From the NCBI GenBank assembly GCA_025642065.1, contig JAODUP010000141.1, forward strand, positions 132,001 through 196,000: 64,000 nucleotides of DNA, read 5' to 3'. Source of the DNA: Paralvinella palmiformis (taxonomy: Eukaryota; Annelida; Polychaeta; Terebellida; Alvinellidae). This document shows positions 34,100 through 46,199 of this stretch, piece by piece. Positions within the stretch are counted from its first letter, which is position 1. Each line of letters starts with the position of its first letter. The notes beneath the pieces are model-generated. The model saw only the letters and a list, made by a program, of their open reading frames with translations, had not been told where the DNA came from and searched no databases. The position numbers and the translations under genes were made by a program.

Positions 34100-34245
34100 A
34101 ACTGATGCTGTGGCTGGCCAGAGAACTCTGTCATCAGGATTCAAATCCCAGTCTGGCCAAATATGAAGGGCATTAGGGCTGAACACTGCTCGGCCCATTG
34201 ATCCTAGGATGTGCACAAAGCTGTTCACCATGCAACAACATTTTC
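34100..34245 (+). repeat. Possible tRNA-derived SINE relic
   Basis: A B-box-like GGATTCAAATCCCAG lies 30-40 bp after a weak A-box-like stretch, then GCTCGGCCCATTGATCCTAGG, which echoes the family A body. Highly diverged. Confidence 0.4.
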
Positions 34246-34853
34246 AGTTTAGTTTACTGATGATTTGCTCAAATGTTCATGATTTGTGAGTTTGGGTGTT
34301 ATGTTGTTAACACACACACACACACAGAGAGAGAGTGATTGAGTGAGATACTAGGGGTGAGTCCAACCAAGTACAAAGTATTTATGTCCTTAAGTTCATC
34401 AAGTACTGTATTTGGACATTAGAAGTGTATATACAAATATGAAAATCTGACCCCCTGATGTCTGCTAAGAAGCAAATCTCACATTCACTTTTAGGTATTA
34501 CTTACCAAAGTTATTCTATCATTAATTAATTATCTTTGAGATAATTGTGTATGTTTTCTAAGTGTTATTATGCTAGGATAGCATAAAGAATGAATGCATA
34601 ATATTCCTGCTTTTGTATTTTCATACTTTGTACATGTTTTTTCAAAGTTCTTTTACTTGCCTATAACATAGGCAAGTAAAATTACTTTTTTTAATAACCA
34701 TATAGTATCTGTACTTGGTAAAATATAATATATCCATACTTGAAGGAACGATTCACTCCTGTATGCTATGACCTAAATAATAAATGTGTAACAAATTAAA
34801 AACACCCAAATTCCCACTAATAACTAATATTCACAAACTATACCTGATATCAT

Positions 34854-34855
<2 letters not shown>

Positions 34856-34900
<45 letters not shown>
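34856..34900. repeat. (TA)n microsatellite
   Basis: About 22 TA units upstream of the TAX1BP1-like coding exons. Confidence 0.92.
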
Positions 34901-34905
<5 letters not shown>

Positions 34906-37072
34906 GTCACACACTGACGTCAATGAGTCCAAAGATCATGTAGATGTCTTGTTCCAGACTGAATCTATCCCCAGGGTCAGAGATGCTCTCTGCCTGATCA
35001 TAACTCCTATAGATCTCGACCTGCTAACTGCCGCCTACTGACCCATTGATCAATTAATTTACATCACAGTCAGACAGCTTTAGTAGACACACTTGATGTT
35101 GCAAGAGGACGAAACACTTTTAACACAAGATTAAACAGTGTATATAAACTGCTATATACCAGCAGGTGCACAAAACATTGCCATGTACTCCTCATAGATG
35201 TTGCAAATATGAATTTAGGAATACAAACTCTTTTGTCCGGCATTTCCGGTGGAAGCTTTTTTTGGCCCAAATCAGATTAAGTTGGTTGTAAAATGATCTA
35301 ATCAATTGGAAGATTTGGTTCTTAGTGACATATTTAGGACTAGGAGGACAAGCTGCATTAGCCGGGAAAGAAGGCCCTTGGTTTGGTGACCATTTGGTTG
35401 AAAGAAAAACATCTGAAAACCTTCATGGGAATTCTGCATATATGGTGTTTTGGTCCATTCTTGAATTTTGAGTTTGGCCACTAGCTCCTAGTGTAAATTA
35501 TACAAAGCATAACTACTAACTGAGCTGGCACTGGTGCGAGTTTTAATTGAGAAAGAATAACTAATGCAGACCTTTATATTGGTCGAAATTTATACATTCA
35601 AGTAAAATCCAGAACTTTCTAGAATTTGGCTGCAACCTATCAAAAGAAAGACTTGCAAAATATGCACCTCTACTATAGTAACAATAAAACATCTCAGTGC
35701 AAGCTGAATTTTGTAAGGACACTCAAACTATACACACCGTGCATTGTACAGTAAATAGTAATTCAAGTCAGTGCAAGCTGATTCTTGTTTGCAAAATCCT
35801 GCTGTAAGGGCCCTTTTACTTAATGCAGAAGTAGAAACTTGAGGATACCTCAAGGGAATTTCCCCAGTACATTCTTTATTTGATGTCTTTTTTAAGTAGT
35901 TTTTATTAATCATGTTAAAATTAAGTCCATCTTTTATGGGATGAGTTGGTTTCTTGACAGTCACACTTACAATATATATATATATATATATAAAATAATA
36001 TTAATAGTGTGTTTCTATGGTATAAAAGCAGAGATGACACTATAACCCATAGCACTTGTGACCTATAAGCTAACATTAGTAACAGGCCCCTCTACTTTGT
36101 TAGTCTATCTCTTACACACACACACCTACACCAGAATGCAGTGAGTGTCTTGCTAAGAATAGACTTTTAACTCTAAGCCATCACGTCACACACACACCTA
36201 TGGTGTGCAAATGACACATCAAAAGTAAACACCCCAGCCAACATGAGAAGTCACACACACCCTGGCAAGTTAAATATCAGATGATAAGTCACACACCATC
36301 ACCCACATTTAAGGACATACAGATACATAATACTTTACTGGTTACATTACATTGCCCAGTAGCTGAACTGCCAACTGACACACCCTATCGGTTAATGTAG
36401 AAAAGATTTTACTGAACTATTATTAATGCTACGAACAAACTAATCCATGCACATTATGTTGATTATAACATGTACACTGGCCTGCAGAACTAGACAACAT
36501 ATCAACTAGCTGAGCTGTTAACCACAAAATGATAAATACTGACTGGCTTGAAAATATTATCACCAGCAAAATCTTCTTCATACAGCTGTTGCACAATTTT
36601 GATATCCGATGGACCTATATAGTGTTCTTATTTAAATGCACTGGTCGGTGCCTCGCACTGAAAAGGCAGCATATACCCTGCACTCTTACCCAACAGGTCA
36701 GACCTCAAGGGATAAAAAATGGGTATTTTCACATTTCTAGCCAAGATACTGTTCCACAGTATCTTTATCATGTGCAACAGCCATGACCTGGAGTGAAACT
36801 AAACAAACTACTGAGTCAGTGACTTACAAAGAATGACAATAACTGTCTGACTCATACTGTTAATTACTATAGCTGATTTCATTATTTTTTTCTTATCTGG
36901 AGCTGTTTGTGCATGCTAATAAGCTGCTGAATTAATTATAACTCGCCATAAGCATATTATAAATCTCTGCCAAAGCCTGATTATTTTCACAAAGATATTA
37001 ATAACCTTCTGCACAACTTAATATATGCTATATGGTTCCCACAGCCAAAGAAATATCATTTTCCAAGACTTG

Positions 37073-37133
37073 ATGATTGATTGAAATTTTACAGCCACAT
37101 TTGGGCACACAATAGGCTGAATGGGTCATGGTA
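37073..37133 (-). repeat. SINE family A, 5'-truncated fragment
   Basis: 3' end only, diverged (GATTGAAATTTTACAGCC, AATAGGCTGAATGGGTC). Confidence 0.55.
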
Positions 37134-37559
37134 ATGAACATTTCCAGTACAAAATTACCATTTTCCAGGACAAAGTATATGAGAGTTTAAGGCAATAAAT
37201 CAAGATGGTACCAAAAAAACAAGATCATATTTATCAACCTCCTCGCCCCTTCAAGCTGTCTGATCCACCCACTTTTATTTAAACTTTAACCAAGATGGAA
37301 TATCAAGACCATTTACCGGAAATTTTCTTTCACAGGCATAATATTTATGATTTTATTCATGGGTGATTTTGTTCTAAGTGGATTTTTTCACAGGCAATTG
37401 TTTCTCTGGGACATTTCCTGATTTTGTAAAATTCAAGGACATTTCCAGGACCTGGAAAATGAATTTGCTATTTTTCAGGTTGAAATTTAATCTCTCTCTC
37501 TCTCTCTCTAGGAGAAATAGGCATTATGCCTATGGCAAAGCAGCAATCAACCTATGAAG

Positions 37560-37880
37560 GATGTGCATTGGTCTAGGTGTGCTAAATGGACAAGGCTCTG
37601 ATTAAAAATGTATCCAATACCACCATTCTGATTGTTGCGGTTCAGAAAATGACGATGTAGTCCATTATTTTCATGACTGTCTATAATATTCTGCCATCAG
37701 AAAAACACTAAGTCTAATACATGAATTGGGGACCATCCTTTATCACCCAGGTAGTGTAGTGAACATAGAAAATCAAGAAGCAAAAACACATCTGACAAAA
37801 ATACTCTTGCTTGGACATCCAGATCTCAGTCTGGAACTGAATATCATGTCACCTATACTATAGCACAAACATAATTATAT
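37560..37880 (+). pseudogene. LINE C-terminal zinc-knuckle relic
   Basis: HSDCCGSENDDVVHYFHDC shows the CxCG...E/DxxHxxxxC knuckle found after RT or RNase H in non-LTR elements, followed by YSAIRKTLSLIHELGT and an in-frame stop. Old copy upstream of the TAX1BP1-like coding region. Confidence 0.6.
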
Positions 37881-38600
37881 CACTTCAAGTAAAAGATTTT
37901 AGATACTAACATATAGATGTGAAACTAACAATCCAAATCATGCAATTAGTGAATTACAATGCAATCCAAATGAAATAGTCTTGATGTATATGACATATAT
38001 TTATGTGAACATTATAATTAATAATCTTTATAAAATGAATGTATTCTACAACTACATCAGTACATGTAATGTAAAAATTTCAAATATTACGGCGACAAGA
38101 AAATTCTTATAGAGTGTATGTGAAAAAAGGTCGGTAATCATGTGTAAATATAATGTGAATAAATTAAAACAAATTTTTAATTTACTACGAATCATAGTAT
38201 ATATGTCAGTACGCTGTATAACATTACCTCCTCAAACACTGAATATGTTAGTGTGTTACTGTTAGATCTAGACAGGAAGTAAACAACGGAATAACAATTG
38301 TCAATTCTGACAATTGTTAACTAGAAGACAAGAAGTAGAAGCCTAGATCTCGTAATATTCATCTTGGGTAACCCAACGAACCGAAGATAATTGTAGAAGT
38401 CTAACTGTGTTAGAAGTATACAACAAGTTTAATAATACTAGAGTTAGATTTCACTTATTACACAAACATATCTATAAAGACCGTAAAGACGACATTACGG
38501 TTACCGATCTAAGTCCAGATCTGGCAGATGAAGCCTAAATTCAGCGTGAACAAATCAGGAAAAATTAGATTGCAAAAATCCATAAGAGTGTACACTTACC

Positions 38601-38780
38601 TACATCTACCATTTGGGGTGTTCGAGTAGGTATATTATAACTGACAATTAATAAATACCACCAAACAGTAAGGCTCAGAAATGCTTTCGTATTTTTGTTG
38701 TGATCTAGATCTAACACATTTAAAGCGAATAATGGCGTTGCTGACTGTTACTGTAGGGTTTACTGGATGACGTCACTGGC
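38601..38780 (-). promoter_or_regulatory. Candidate promoter and 5' noncoding exon of the TAX1BP1-like gene
   Basis: Coding exon 1 begins one base after an acceptor, so a noncoding exon must lie upstream. On the minus strand a strong donor (GATGTAG/GTAAGT) ends a possible exon at 38600, about 5.8 kb upstream. Further upstream is a perfect CRE palindrome TGACGTCA (38768-38775). The assignment is inference; no TATA box is obvious. The spliced leader would contain an upstream ATG that is out of frame with the main start. Confidence 0.35.
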
Positions 38781-39569
38781 ATGTGATTATTTTTATTCGT
38801 ATTCTATTTACGGTGGTGATCACATTTAGAAGAAAATCTTACGTAAATAATACTGGACCTCTGGGTATTTTATTAAGAGGTACAATTTGTTTGTGTATTT
38901 AAGTATTATTCTATAATCAGTAACTGCGGTGTTGGTGGACGGGAACCGGACATTTCGCCTCGCGAACACTTCGCCCTCGATTTATTGGACACTTCGAATC
39001 CGCAAAAAAAAATGATATTTTCTGCAGATAATTCGCAGTTGTTTTACATTTATTGTAATAATGGGCTTTTAATGGTTATCAAAATTCTGCGGACTTTCAG
39101 TAGAGTAATAACTTGATTGAAACAGCTTCATCAATTTTCATTATTGTGTTCGACCTACAATATGACACAATCATACGCGTACGCAATCGTGATCATGTTT
39201 GCATATTTTTTTCTTCATATTCACTTTGAATATATGAGACCCCCCCCCCAACAAAATGGGCCATTTTGTGCGTACCACACAAACTATAGTTCAAATTATT
39301 GATGCACTCACGTCAGCTCTTGATAAATATATTCATGTTATTCCTGTCATAATATTAGGAGATTTTAATGTGAAACTTACACATGTTATAACAAACATCC
39401 AATCATGACCGATGTTATATATATATATATATATATATATCAATGTCTTTTTGTGTATGTTGTGTCGTGGAGACATTTATTGAACACATTACTTGCGTTT
39501 TACGGGATAATATATAAGTTAGCTAAGTGTTTCTATCAAATAAGAGGGCATATAAGCTGCCAAGAAACC

Positions 39570-39860
39570 ATAACATTGACCTGAGCTGAGGGAAACATGT
39601 TCCTGGAACAGCTTGCCTGATAAAGTAGTGGAGCCTGGAGGCTCCTAGTATACATTGTTTTGAGAGGGGACTAGATAAACATGCACTGGATGGATCAGGA
39701 TGTGATTTTTAATTATGGGGCAGCTCTGAGATTGGGTCACAAAGTCAGATTTGAACTAACAGCCCCAAATTTCTGCTCAAAATTGGATGAGGATCTGGAC
39801 ACACAGGGCTAACAACCTACGTCCAGTGTCTACCTAAATAAAGTAAGTAAGTAAGTGACA
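39570..39860 (+). mobile_element. LINE 3' end relic with (TAAG)n tail
   Basis: TGGAACAGCTTGCCTGATAA encodes the WNSLPDKVVEPGGS ending of a non-LTR ORF2, followed by a 3' untranslated part and a short (TAAG)n tail. Confidence 0.6.
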
Positions 39861-40116
39861 ATTAATGATGCTACTTTAGGGATAGAAAAGATGCCGACTT
39901 CTCACTATAGTTACATATATGGACTATATATATATATATCATATTGATATGCACATGATCACTAACATGATTATCAGTACTATACCTTGTCAATATCATG
40001 TTGTATGGCTAGAGCAATGACTATCCGAGCGTAATTCAGTAAACCATCATACACTATAATTATGATATAAAAATAAGTGTATTTTGTTGATTGAGAATAT
40101 TTTAACTCAACAGATA

Positions 40117-40117
<1 letters not shown>

Positions 40118-40155
<38 letters not shown>

Positions 40156-40445
40156 GTTCGAGTCTTACATTTGTTATAAATATTACTGATTGCTATTATA
40201 GATTGGAATAAAACATCGACTTAGTTGTGCATTGAAACACTGTTATTGCGAATATTATCTGAAACCGCTTTAACTTTGGAATCAAGTGAAGTCGATGCTC
40301 AATTCCATTCTATAATGCGCCTATATAGCTTATAACAAATAGCTATAGGTTGTGCATGTGTGTCAATTGTGGCGGTTCTAATTTGACCACGTTTAAATTA
40401 AAATTTGGCCGTTAGGACTATATATATATATATATATATATAGTA
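40118..40445. repeat. Two (TA)n microsatellites
   Basis: TA tracts at 40121-40154 and 40420-40442, with unremarkable sequence between. Confidence 0.88.
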
Positions 40446-40880
40446 CCCGGTAATTTAGGCACATTGAGGTGATTTCAGGAATATTCTGTTACTTGACACG
40501 ACTTGGCTGGGTTATATTAATGATATCTTATATGTAATTAAATATTATGAGCGGCTGGTATATATACAGGAGCTCTAATACTTATGTATTTATAATTAAG
40601 CGATCCAATTTGAACATGTAAAACAAAGGGTTTGGTGCCAATGTCGAATTTGGGTTTCAAAACGTCGGGTTTTACCGGTTTCCCGCCTTCCTAAGTCAAA
40701 ATAAGAACGCATTAATGGCTTGCTGCGTATATATCTAACGGGCTAAAAGTAATATAGCTACAGATTTAACAGAAGCTTATTTAGTGACAGACCCGATCAC
40801 TGTCATATAGATAGATGACTGCCGATAAATGTTCCAATAAATGAAGTTCAGAATTATGATAGCAGTGGGGATCCGAACGA

Positions 40881-41068
40881 TGATGATTGATGTTTTACGG
40901 CCACTTTTGTGCACAAGGTAGGCTAAATGGGCCGAGTGACCTCCAAAGCTAATGAGACGAAGCGAAAGACGAAACAACCTTCAGATATGCCCACGCCGGG
41001 ATTCGAACACGCCTGGTAGTGCACTATCTGTGGTCCAACACGCTACCGCTAGACCACAGAGGCGCCCC
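40881..41068 (-). repeat. SINE family A, full-length reference copy with 14-bp target duplication
   Basis: On the minus strand: CTCTGTGGTCTAGCGGTAGC (A box), TGTTCGAATCCC (B box), then a tRNA-unrelated body with GGGCATATCTGAAG, GGCCCATTTAGCCTACC and AAAGTGGCCGTAAAACATC, ending in (TCA)n. GGGGATCCGAACGA flanks it at 40867-40880 and 41069-41082. The Pol III boxes show a tRNA-derived SINE of about 188 bp; at least 17 copies or pieces lie in this window. Confidence 0.9.
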
Positions 41069-41893
41069 GGGGATCCGAACGACAAATGTCAGATACTATA
41101 AGAGTAGTTCCAACGACAGTTCGCTGACCAGCAAAACATTACGTCCATTAGATAGACCCACAGCACCATTGACCTAAAGGAAAACTAGACCGAGCAGTCA
41201 GTGGTGTTTGAATGGGCCGCCATGACCAAACAGCGCTGACTTCCGGTAGAGGCAAAAAGCAACGTTGAATTGGCTGCGCTTCGAGTTTTGAACCTATGTA
41301 AATACGGACAATTATTGTGATGCATGCACTATAATTTTGTGTGTGCAAACAATCTATTATTCCTGTCCTATTATAAGTCATGAAATATGTTGTTTTGTGT
41401 AAGTCCGTAGATCTAGTTTAGTTGGTATCAAACGTTAGCGATAGGCAGGGGGTTGTCGAACAGGCTAAATATAATAATAGTTAATTTCCCGCCCCCCAAA
41501 AACGCTTTAACAGCTATTTTAAATGTGTTCCTTATACTTGCCGATGAACATATATCCCGTTTCTATTACTTCCACGCCCACGGCTTATGCAACCATCGAC
41601 ACAATAATAATTCACCATGTTTATAAACCTGATTTTGCAGTCTGTGTTCCATTTTTTTTCCTCGACCGGAAGTTTGGAACTGTTTGCCATCAAATCAGCG
41701 GCCGTGTTCGGTCTAGTTTTCTTTTAGGTCAAATGCACAGCACCCAATAAAGGAAGACGAAGTGAAAGCTGTCACCTCAGCCCTCCAGAATGACAGCGCT
41801 ACTGGTCCGCAAAACATCAACAGTGAGTTGTTTAAAATACTCAAATAGAGCACGTCATCTCACGTTCTGTAACATAGATAGTCAACTCGTCGT

Positions 41894-42252
41894 TAGAATT
41901 TAAATGAACATTAAAAAAATCCCACACACAAAGCTGTGAAATAACCTAAACCACTTCCTTCGATATCATGTGTGCACAATTAAAGTGTTAATTAATAAAA
42001 GAGTATGTGATCATGTAACATATAATACTAGTATTGGCAATTCATTTCAGCCATGCGCACACATGTACACGATCACATGTGGACAACCAGAGCTTTTGTT
42101 TATCTGAGAAATACCTCCGGTCGCTGGAGGCGCCACCGGTTCAGAATTCAACATGGCGCGGCAAGAGTAATGCCTCTCTATATTTAAGCTCTCTGATAGG
42201 GGTAAGCCTAAGGTAGCACTACATAATTACATATAAACACCTAAAAATGTGA
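41894..42252 (+). repeat. Left arm of a long inverted repeat
   Basis: About 95 percent identical by eye to the reverse complement of 47611-48048, apart from a deletion of about 90 bp after CCTAAACCAC. It includes CACGATCACATGTGGACAAC, ACCTCCGGTCGCTGGAGGCG and AATTCAACATGGCGCGG. See the 42253-47610 entry for the interior. Confidence 0.85.
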
Positions 42253-43461
42253 CGTAATTTTAACAACGCGGTTGCGTTTTGTTCTGGAATATTTCTTTGC
42301 TCACACTTATTTACATGCTTTTATATGGGCTCTACAGACTTCAGGTCAACCGGATGCGCTGAAGTGACGTCAGCATTCAGGAGCTTTCGGTCTCTGTCTA
42401 GCTTTAAAATGACGGCGTCCACAGGCCATTAAAAGTCGATTAATCAACACTTTGAACTAGATTATTTAAAATGTGGGTGATCATTTACACATGTTGACAT
42501 TATTTAAGGTATTTGTGAATATAGCTGTATTAGTCCTGAAATTTGTTTAAGCATATCGAAGAGCAGTCTGGCTGCAGCACGGATCAGCAGATCGACAACA
42601 TGAGAAGATTTGTTCGCTGGCCACCTGGTCTTGCAGCGTTGGCAGAAGCTGTTTTATTTGACAGCTATAACATCTCACTGACGGTGGCTTCTGCTTGTGT
42701 TTGCCTTTTAAAAATACATTGGTGAAACTCACTGAATAAAGAAATATTCAATATTAATATAGAAAATCCTTGTCTTCAACAGCGATTGGCAGCACTGCCG
42801 TACTTTTAGAACGGAGCCGAGCGCAAGACGTAAATTTCATGAGTGAAAATCATGCACATATCGGCTGCCGTACATTTAGACTAATGCCACTAAAAATACA
42901 ACTCGCGTAACCGGAAGTAAAGCACACGCACGCGCAGAATGAACGTCGTACGTTTAGACTAGGGATCTATAAATGTGGGGCTCGCGTACTGTAGGATCAG
43001 GCTGTGGCACTTTTCTGGATTCCTGTGCTTTCCGGATTCCTATGCACCAAACAGATTAATTGCGATCTGGATCATTTGACACCTCTAGATAATAAATCAT
43101 GTGCTGGCCGTTCCCAGACGACCTTGGTACCAGCGACCCCCTGACCCTGACTACGCTACCCATACATTATTACTTGACAACAGGTCGACACCACGCTATT
43201 CACTGAGTGTGCGAAAATATCCATTTTAGTGGTGATTATATCTTTAGACTTCGAACGAGCAACAACTGCACACAAAATTGTCAGCGAAATTCTTAAACAG
43301 AGAGTGACTGAGACTTGTTAGCGTGGCAGATAGCCTGGTTGGATAATCTTAGACTGTAGGAATTATGATCGTCGCGTAGTTATTTCTGTATTCACGCCTC
43401 CGCCAGGGATGCATAAACAGTTATGTGTTGTTATAAAAATTTAATGCGCGTGATCAATTCA

Positions 43462-43615
43462 GACTCTGGCAGTGACCACCCTCAGTGTATTTCGGCTCCA
43501 CATTTCCGTACTGCTCCCCCGTGAGTGGTGGGAGAAGAGCATTCTCAATCACTCCAACATAGCGACTGTGCTGAATAAGCGACAGCCTGGGGATTCTCCC
43601 CGAAAAAAAACCCCC
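43462..43615 (+). repeat. SINE family B, 3' body only
   Basis: Matches 6228-6375 (CTCTGGCAGTGACCACCCTC, GTGAGTGGTGGGAGAAG, AAGCGACAGCCTGGGGATTC) with moderate divergence; no tRNA head, so 5'-truncated. Lies inside the 41.9-48.05 kb inverted-repeat unit. Confidence 0.78.
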
Positions 43616-44579
43616 ATCAATTCGAACACCTGAAGATCATGGGCCGATATTGTCGGCCATTAAGCTGCCGACTATGGAGGCATGTTAACTTTACAGTACT
43701 TGCTATGTCCCATTGGCGTATGGCGGTTCTGGTCTTAGGGTGTGCTATCGTGTTGAACCTATTACTCTGGGATAAGTATTATTCAAAAATAAACATACAA
43801 AATTTAGATTAGTTCTATACATAATAACGGATTGCAAATGATATAAATGGTCATGCATAACTAAACAGAATTACTAATATTCTATATATTGCAAAATAAG
43901 AGATGAATTTTATTTGATGCATAAATTTTAAAAATGATAAAAGCACCAGGTAAGTTGCTTAAATCACTTGTACGCCACTTCTATTATTTAAAAAAAAGGT
44001 GAACTGTTCTGTTATCTCGTCATACAATTAATGAGCCTCTCTTTCAGTTGCGTTAGTACACTCTAATTTGCTCCAAGAGAAAGCTAATAGACTCTGGCCA
44101 GCATTGATTCATTTCAGGACTGAAAATATGTGTTCTGATTAAATGGTGTTGTTGTTATAGGTATGGTTAGAGTGAACTAACCATCGCGAAACTACTCCAT
44201 TCTGATGTGAGACTTATTTTCAACATCAACTCAATTAGTTCATACATATTTTATCTGGTGAAAACTCAGGGCATGGATACAGGAAAAGAAGTTCATGTTT
44301 CAAGCCAATTTAATCAAAAAGAGAACCATAGAAATTCCTCAGCTTGATTAGTAGTAATTTTATACCCTTCATATTTCTCATGACAAAGCGGTTGGAAAAA
44401 AACTCAAGCTTTGAATGTGAAGATTAGCTGCACTCAAACTGTAGGCATAAGCTATCTACCATATCTCCATATAATCCAAGATGTTCCTATCATCTTCCAG
44501 TATCCTAAACCTTTTACAACTTTGATCTTCATTGCCACTTTTTCTGGACACAACAGAAGCCCACTATAGATTTAAAATC

Positions 44580-44870
44580 CGTGTTCTCTGTCAAGCTTAA
44601 GTTGTTGCAACGTATCATCTAAATCATCTGTAACAGTACAGAACATATTATCATACACTTTGTTTTATTTCAAACTGTGCAGAACATCAGGATAGCCAAA
44701 TAGTTTAGAAAAAAATCCAAGTAGCAAATTTTCTGAAAGTATTGCAGAAGGGTCAGAAATCTTTGTGTCTTTACAGCGTTGGTAACCTTGTAATGAAAGC
44801 TCTTGTTTTGTTAGATCACACACTATATCAATGATTCTTTTCATAATTTCCCGTTGTGCCATTATAAGTC
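44580..44870 (-). pseudogene. Possible hAT-like (ZMYM/TTF-type) transposase fragment
   Basis: A 65-residue frame from 44862 begins MAQREIMKRIIDIVCDLTKQ and resembles the N-terminal segment of ZMYM1-like hAT proteins (RxIxxRIIDxVxxLxKQxLxxxGH). The frame stops at 44665; another frame continues briefly (TDDLDDTLQQLKL). The match is from memory of the family pattern and weak. Confidence 0.4.
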
Positions 44871-44884
44871 AACCCTAACTATAG

Positions 44885-45903
44885 ATAGACCGATCCAGGG
44901 CGAAATGCGTTTCATCGGTTACCAACTGCGGTCTTCGGGTTAGAAACATCTGTCGCGCCCACTATTAACATGGGGTGGCAACTTAATACTAACGATAAAT
45001 ACTCGAAATATTTCAGCAAATTATTTCATATTACACGGAGACTGAGACTAGTATTTCAGCTGAATGGTTGTGTCTTTCCAAAGGATTTAACACAATATTT
45101 ATCAAGATATAATCCAGTGATTGATCGGATCGATCTTTCAGATGAATGACACAGCTAAGCCTTAGTTGTTCATGCTTACTTGCAGGATATTTTTAGCATG
45201 GGTTTCAATGGATTAAATAAATTATTTTAAAATTAAACTTTTAGCTGAATGTAAATTTATTTTAATGAAGATTATTTAAATATTTACTTGTAGAGTTTTC
45301 GAAATATTATTTTTATTTGTACCTGGGAACCAATCATATACGTATCACCTGTATCTTATAAAATAATTTTTGTATTACATTAGAGTATTACCACCCTCGA
45401 CATTTACATGTAGTAAGCATTGCAAGAACGGCTGATTCAAAAAGAAAAAAACAGTTTACTTTCAATACACGGTATCATGCATAAATACCAATGTTACAGT
45501 AATAGGAATCACCCATTGAATTATAATATATGTGTTTATTTATTAAATCCATTCACATCGTCATGTCAAATGGCAAAAGTTATACAAAAAATAAGTTTGA
45601 ACCAGACAGGACGGACAGGAGAGCTATGCAAATCGCGCTGAACTTTATTTAGTTTATTGAATGATATCCATTGAATGATGTTTATGCCATTCCTATTAAG
45701 TGCAAAATTATGATCTGGAGATTACATACCTTTAATCGACTATAAATAAAATCCAAATATAGGTGGCAAATAGCCTATATACATTTATTGGCCACTACAC
45801 GTGTAAATCGCCATGCAACACAGTGATTCTTAGACTTCTAAGCCGAGACCGTAGTGTGAAATTCAGCCGCATGGTGGCGCCAGGGGTAAATGGATCGGTC
45901 TAT
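44885..45903. mobile_element. Possible 1-kb MITE with imperfect terminal inverted repeats
   Basis: ATAGACCGATCCA at 44885-44897 is perfectly inverted at 45891-45903. Further in, both ends carry CGGTCT followed by CGGxTTAGAA, at slightly different spacing. No target duplication was seen and no coding sequence lies between. Confidence 0.4.
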
Positions 45904-46075
45904 TCTCTGCTGGTCAAACATTTTGTAATCCAACAATGCTTGAACCTAAAGGCCTTTCATGTTTTTATACTGCTGATGTCAAATGGCTAAGATCAGAGTA
46001 ACTCTGCTTATTCCACACATCAGTCTCCCTGGAAAACAGTAAAAGGGTTAGTAGAAATGTTTAGGCAGAACCTCA

Positions 46076-46196
46076 TATAACCTGTTATCCATTTTTACAT
46101 TTTCATACCGTGATGTCGAGAAATTTCTAGTATTTTTACCTTTTTTAGGTGTTTATATGTACACGCCAAATTATGTAATGCTACCTTAGGCTTACT
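46076..46196 (+). repeat. Third, partial copy of the inverted-repeat unit
   Basis: Direct repeat of 47559-47661 (ATAACCTGTTATCCATTTT, GATGTCGAGAAAT, GTGTTTATATGTA, CTACCTTAGGCTTAC) with indels. It lies just before the RTE-like relic, so this relic is flanked by two pieces of the same repeat. Confidence 0.75.
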
Positions 46197-46199
46197 ATC

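Larger units (their letters stand above)
34250..37480. other. Gene-free stretch, probably the 5' intron of the TAX1BP1-like gene
   Basis: AT-rich, with (TA)n tracts at 34856 and 35972 and clusters of ACACACACC at 36110-36300. No exon signal found. Confidence 0.4.

Noticed and set aside
42543..42725. Short gene with a 60-codon frame and a downstream AATAAA
   Set aside because: No recognisable domain, no splice or promoter support, and overlapping open frames on the other strand.
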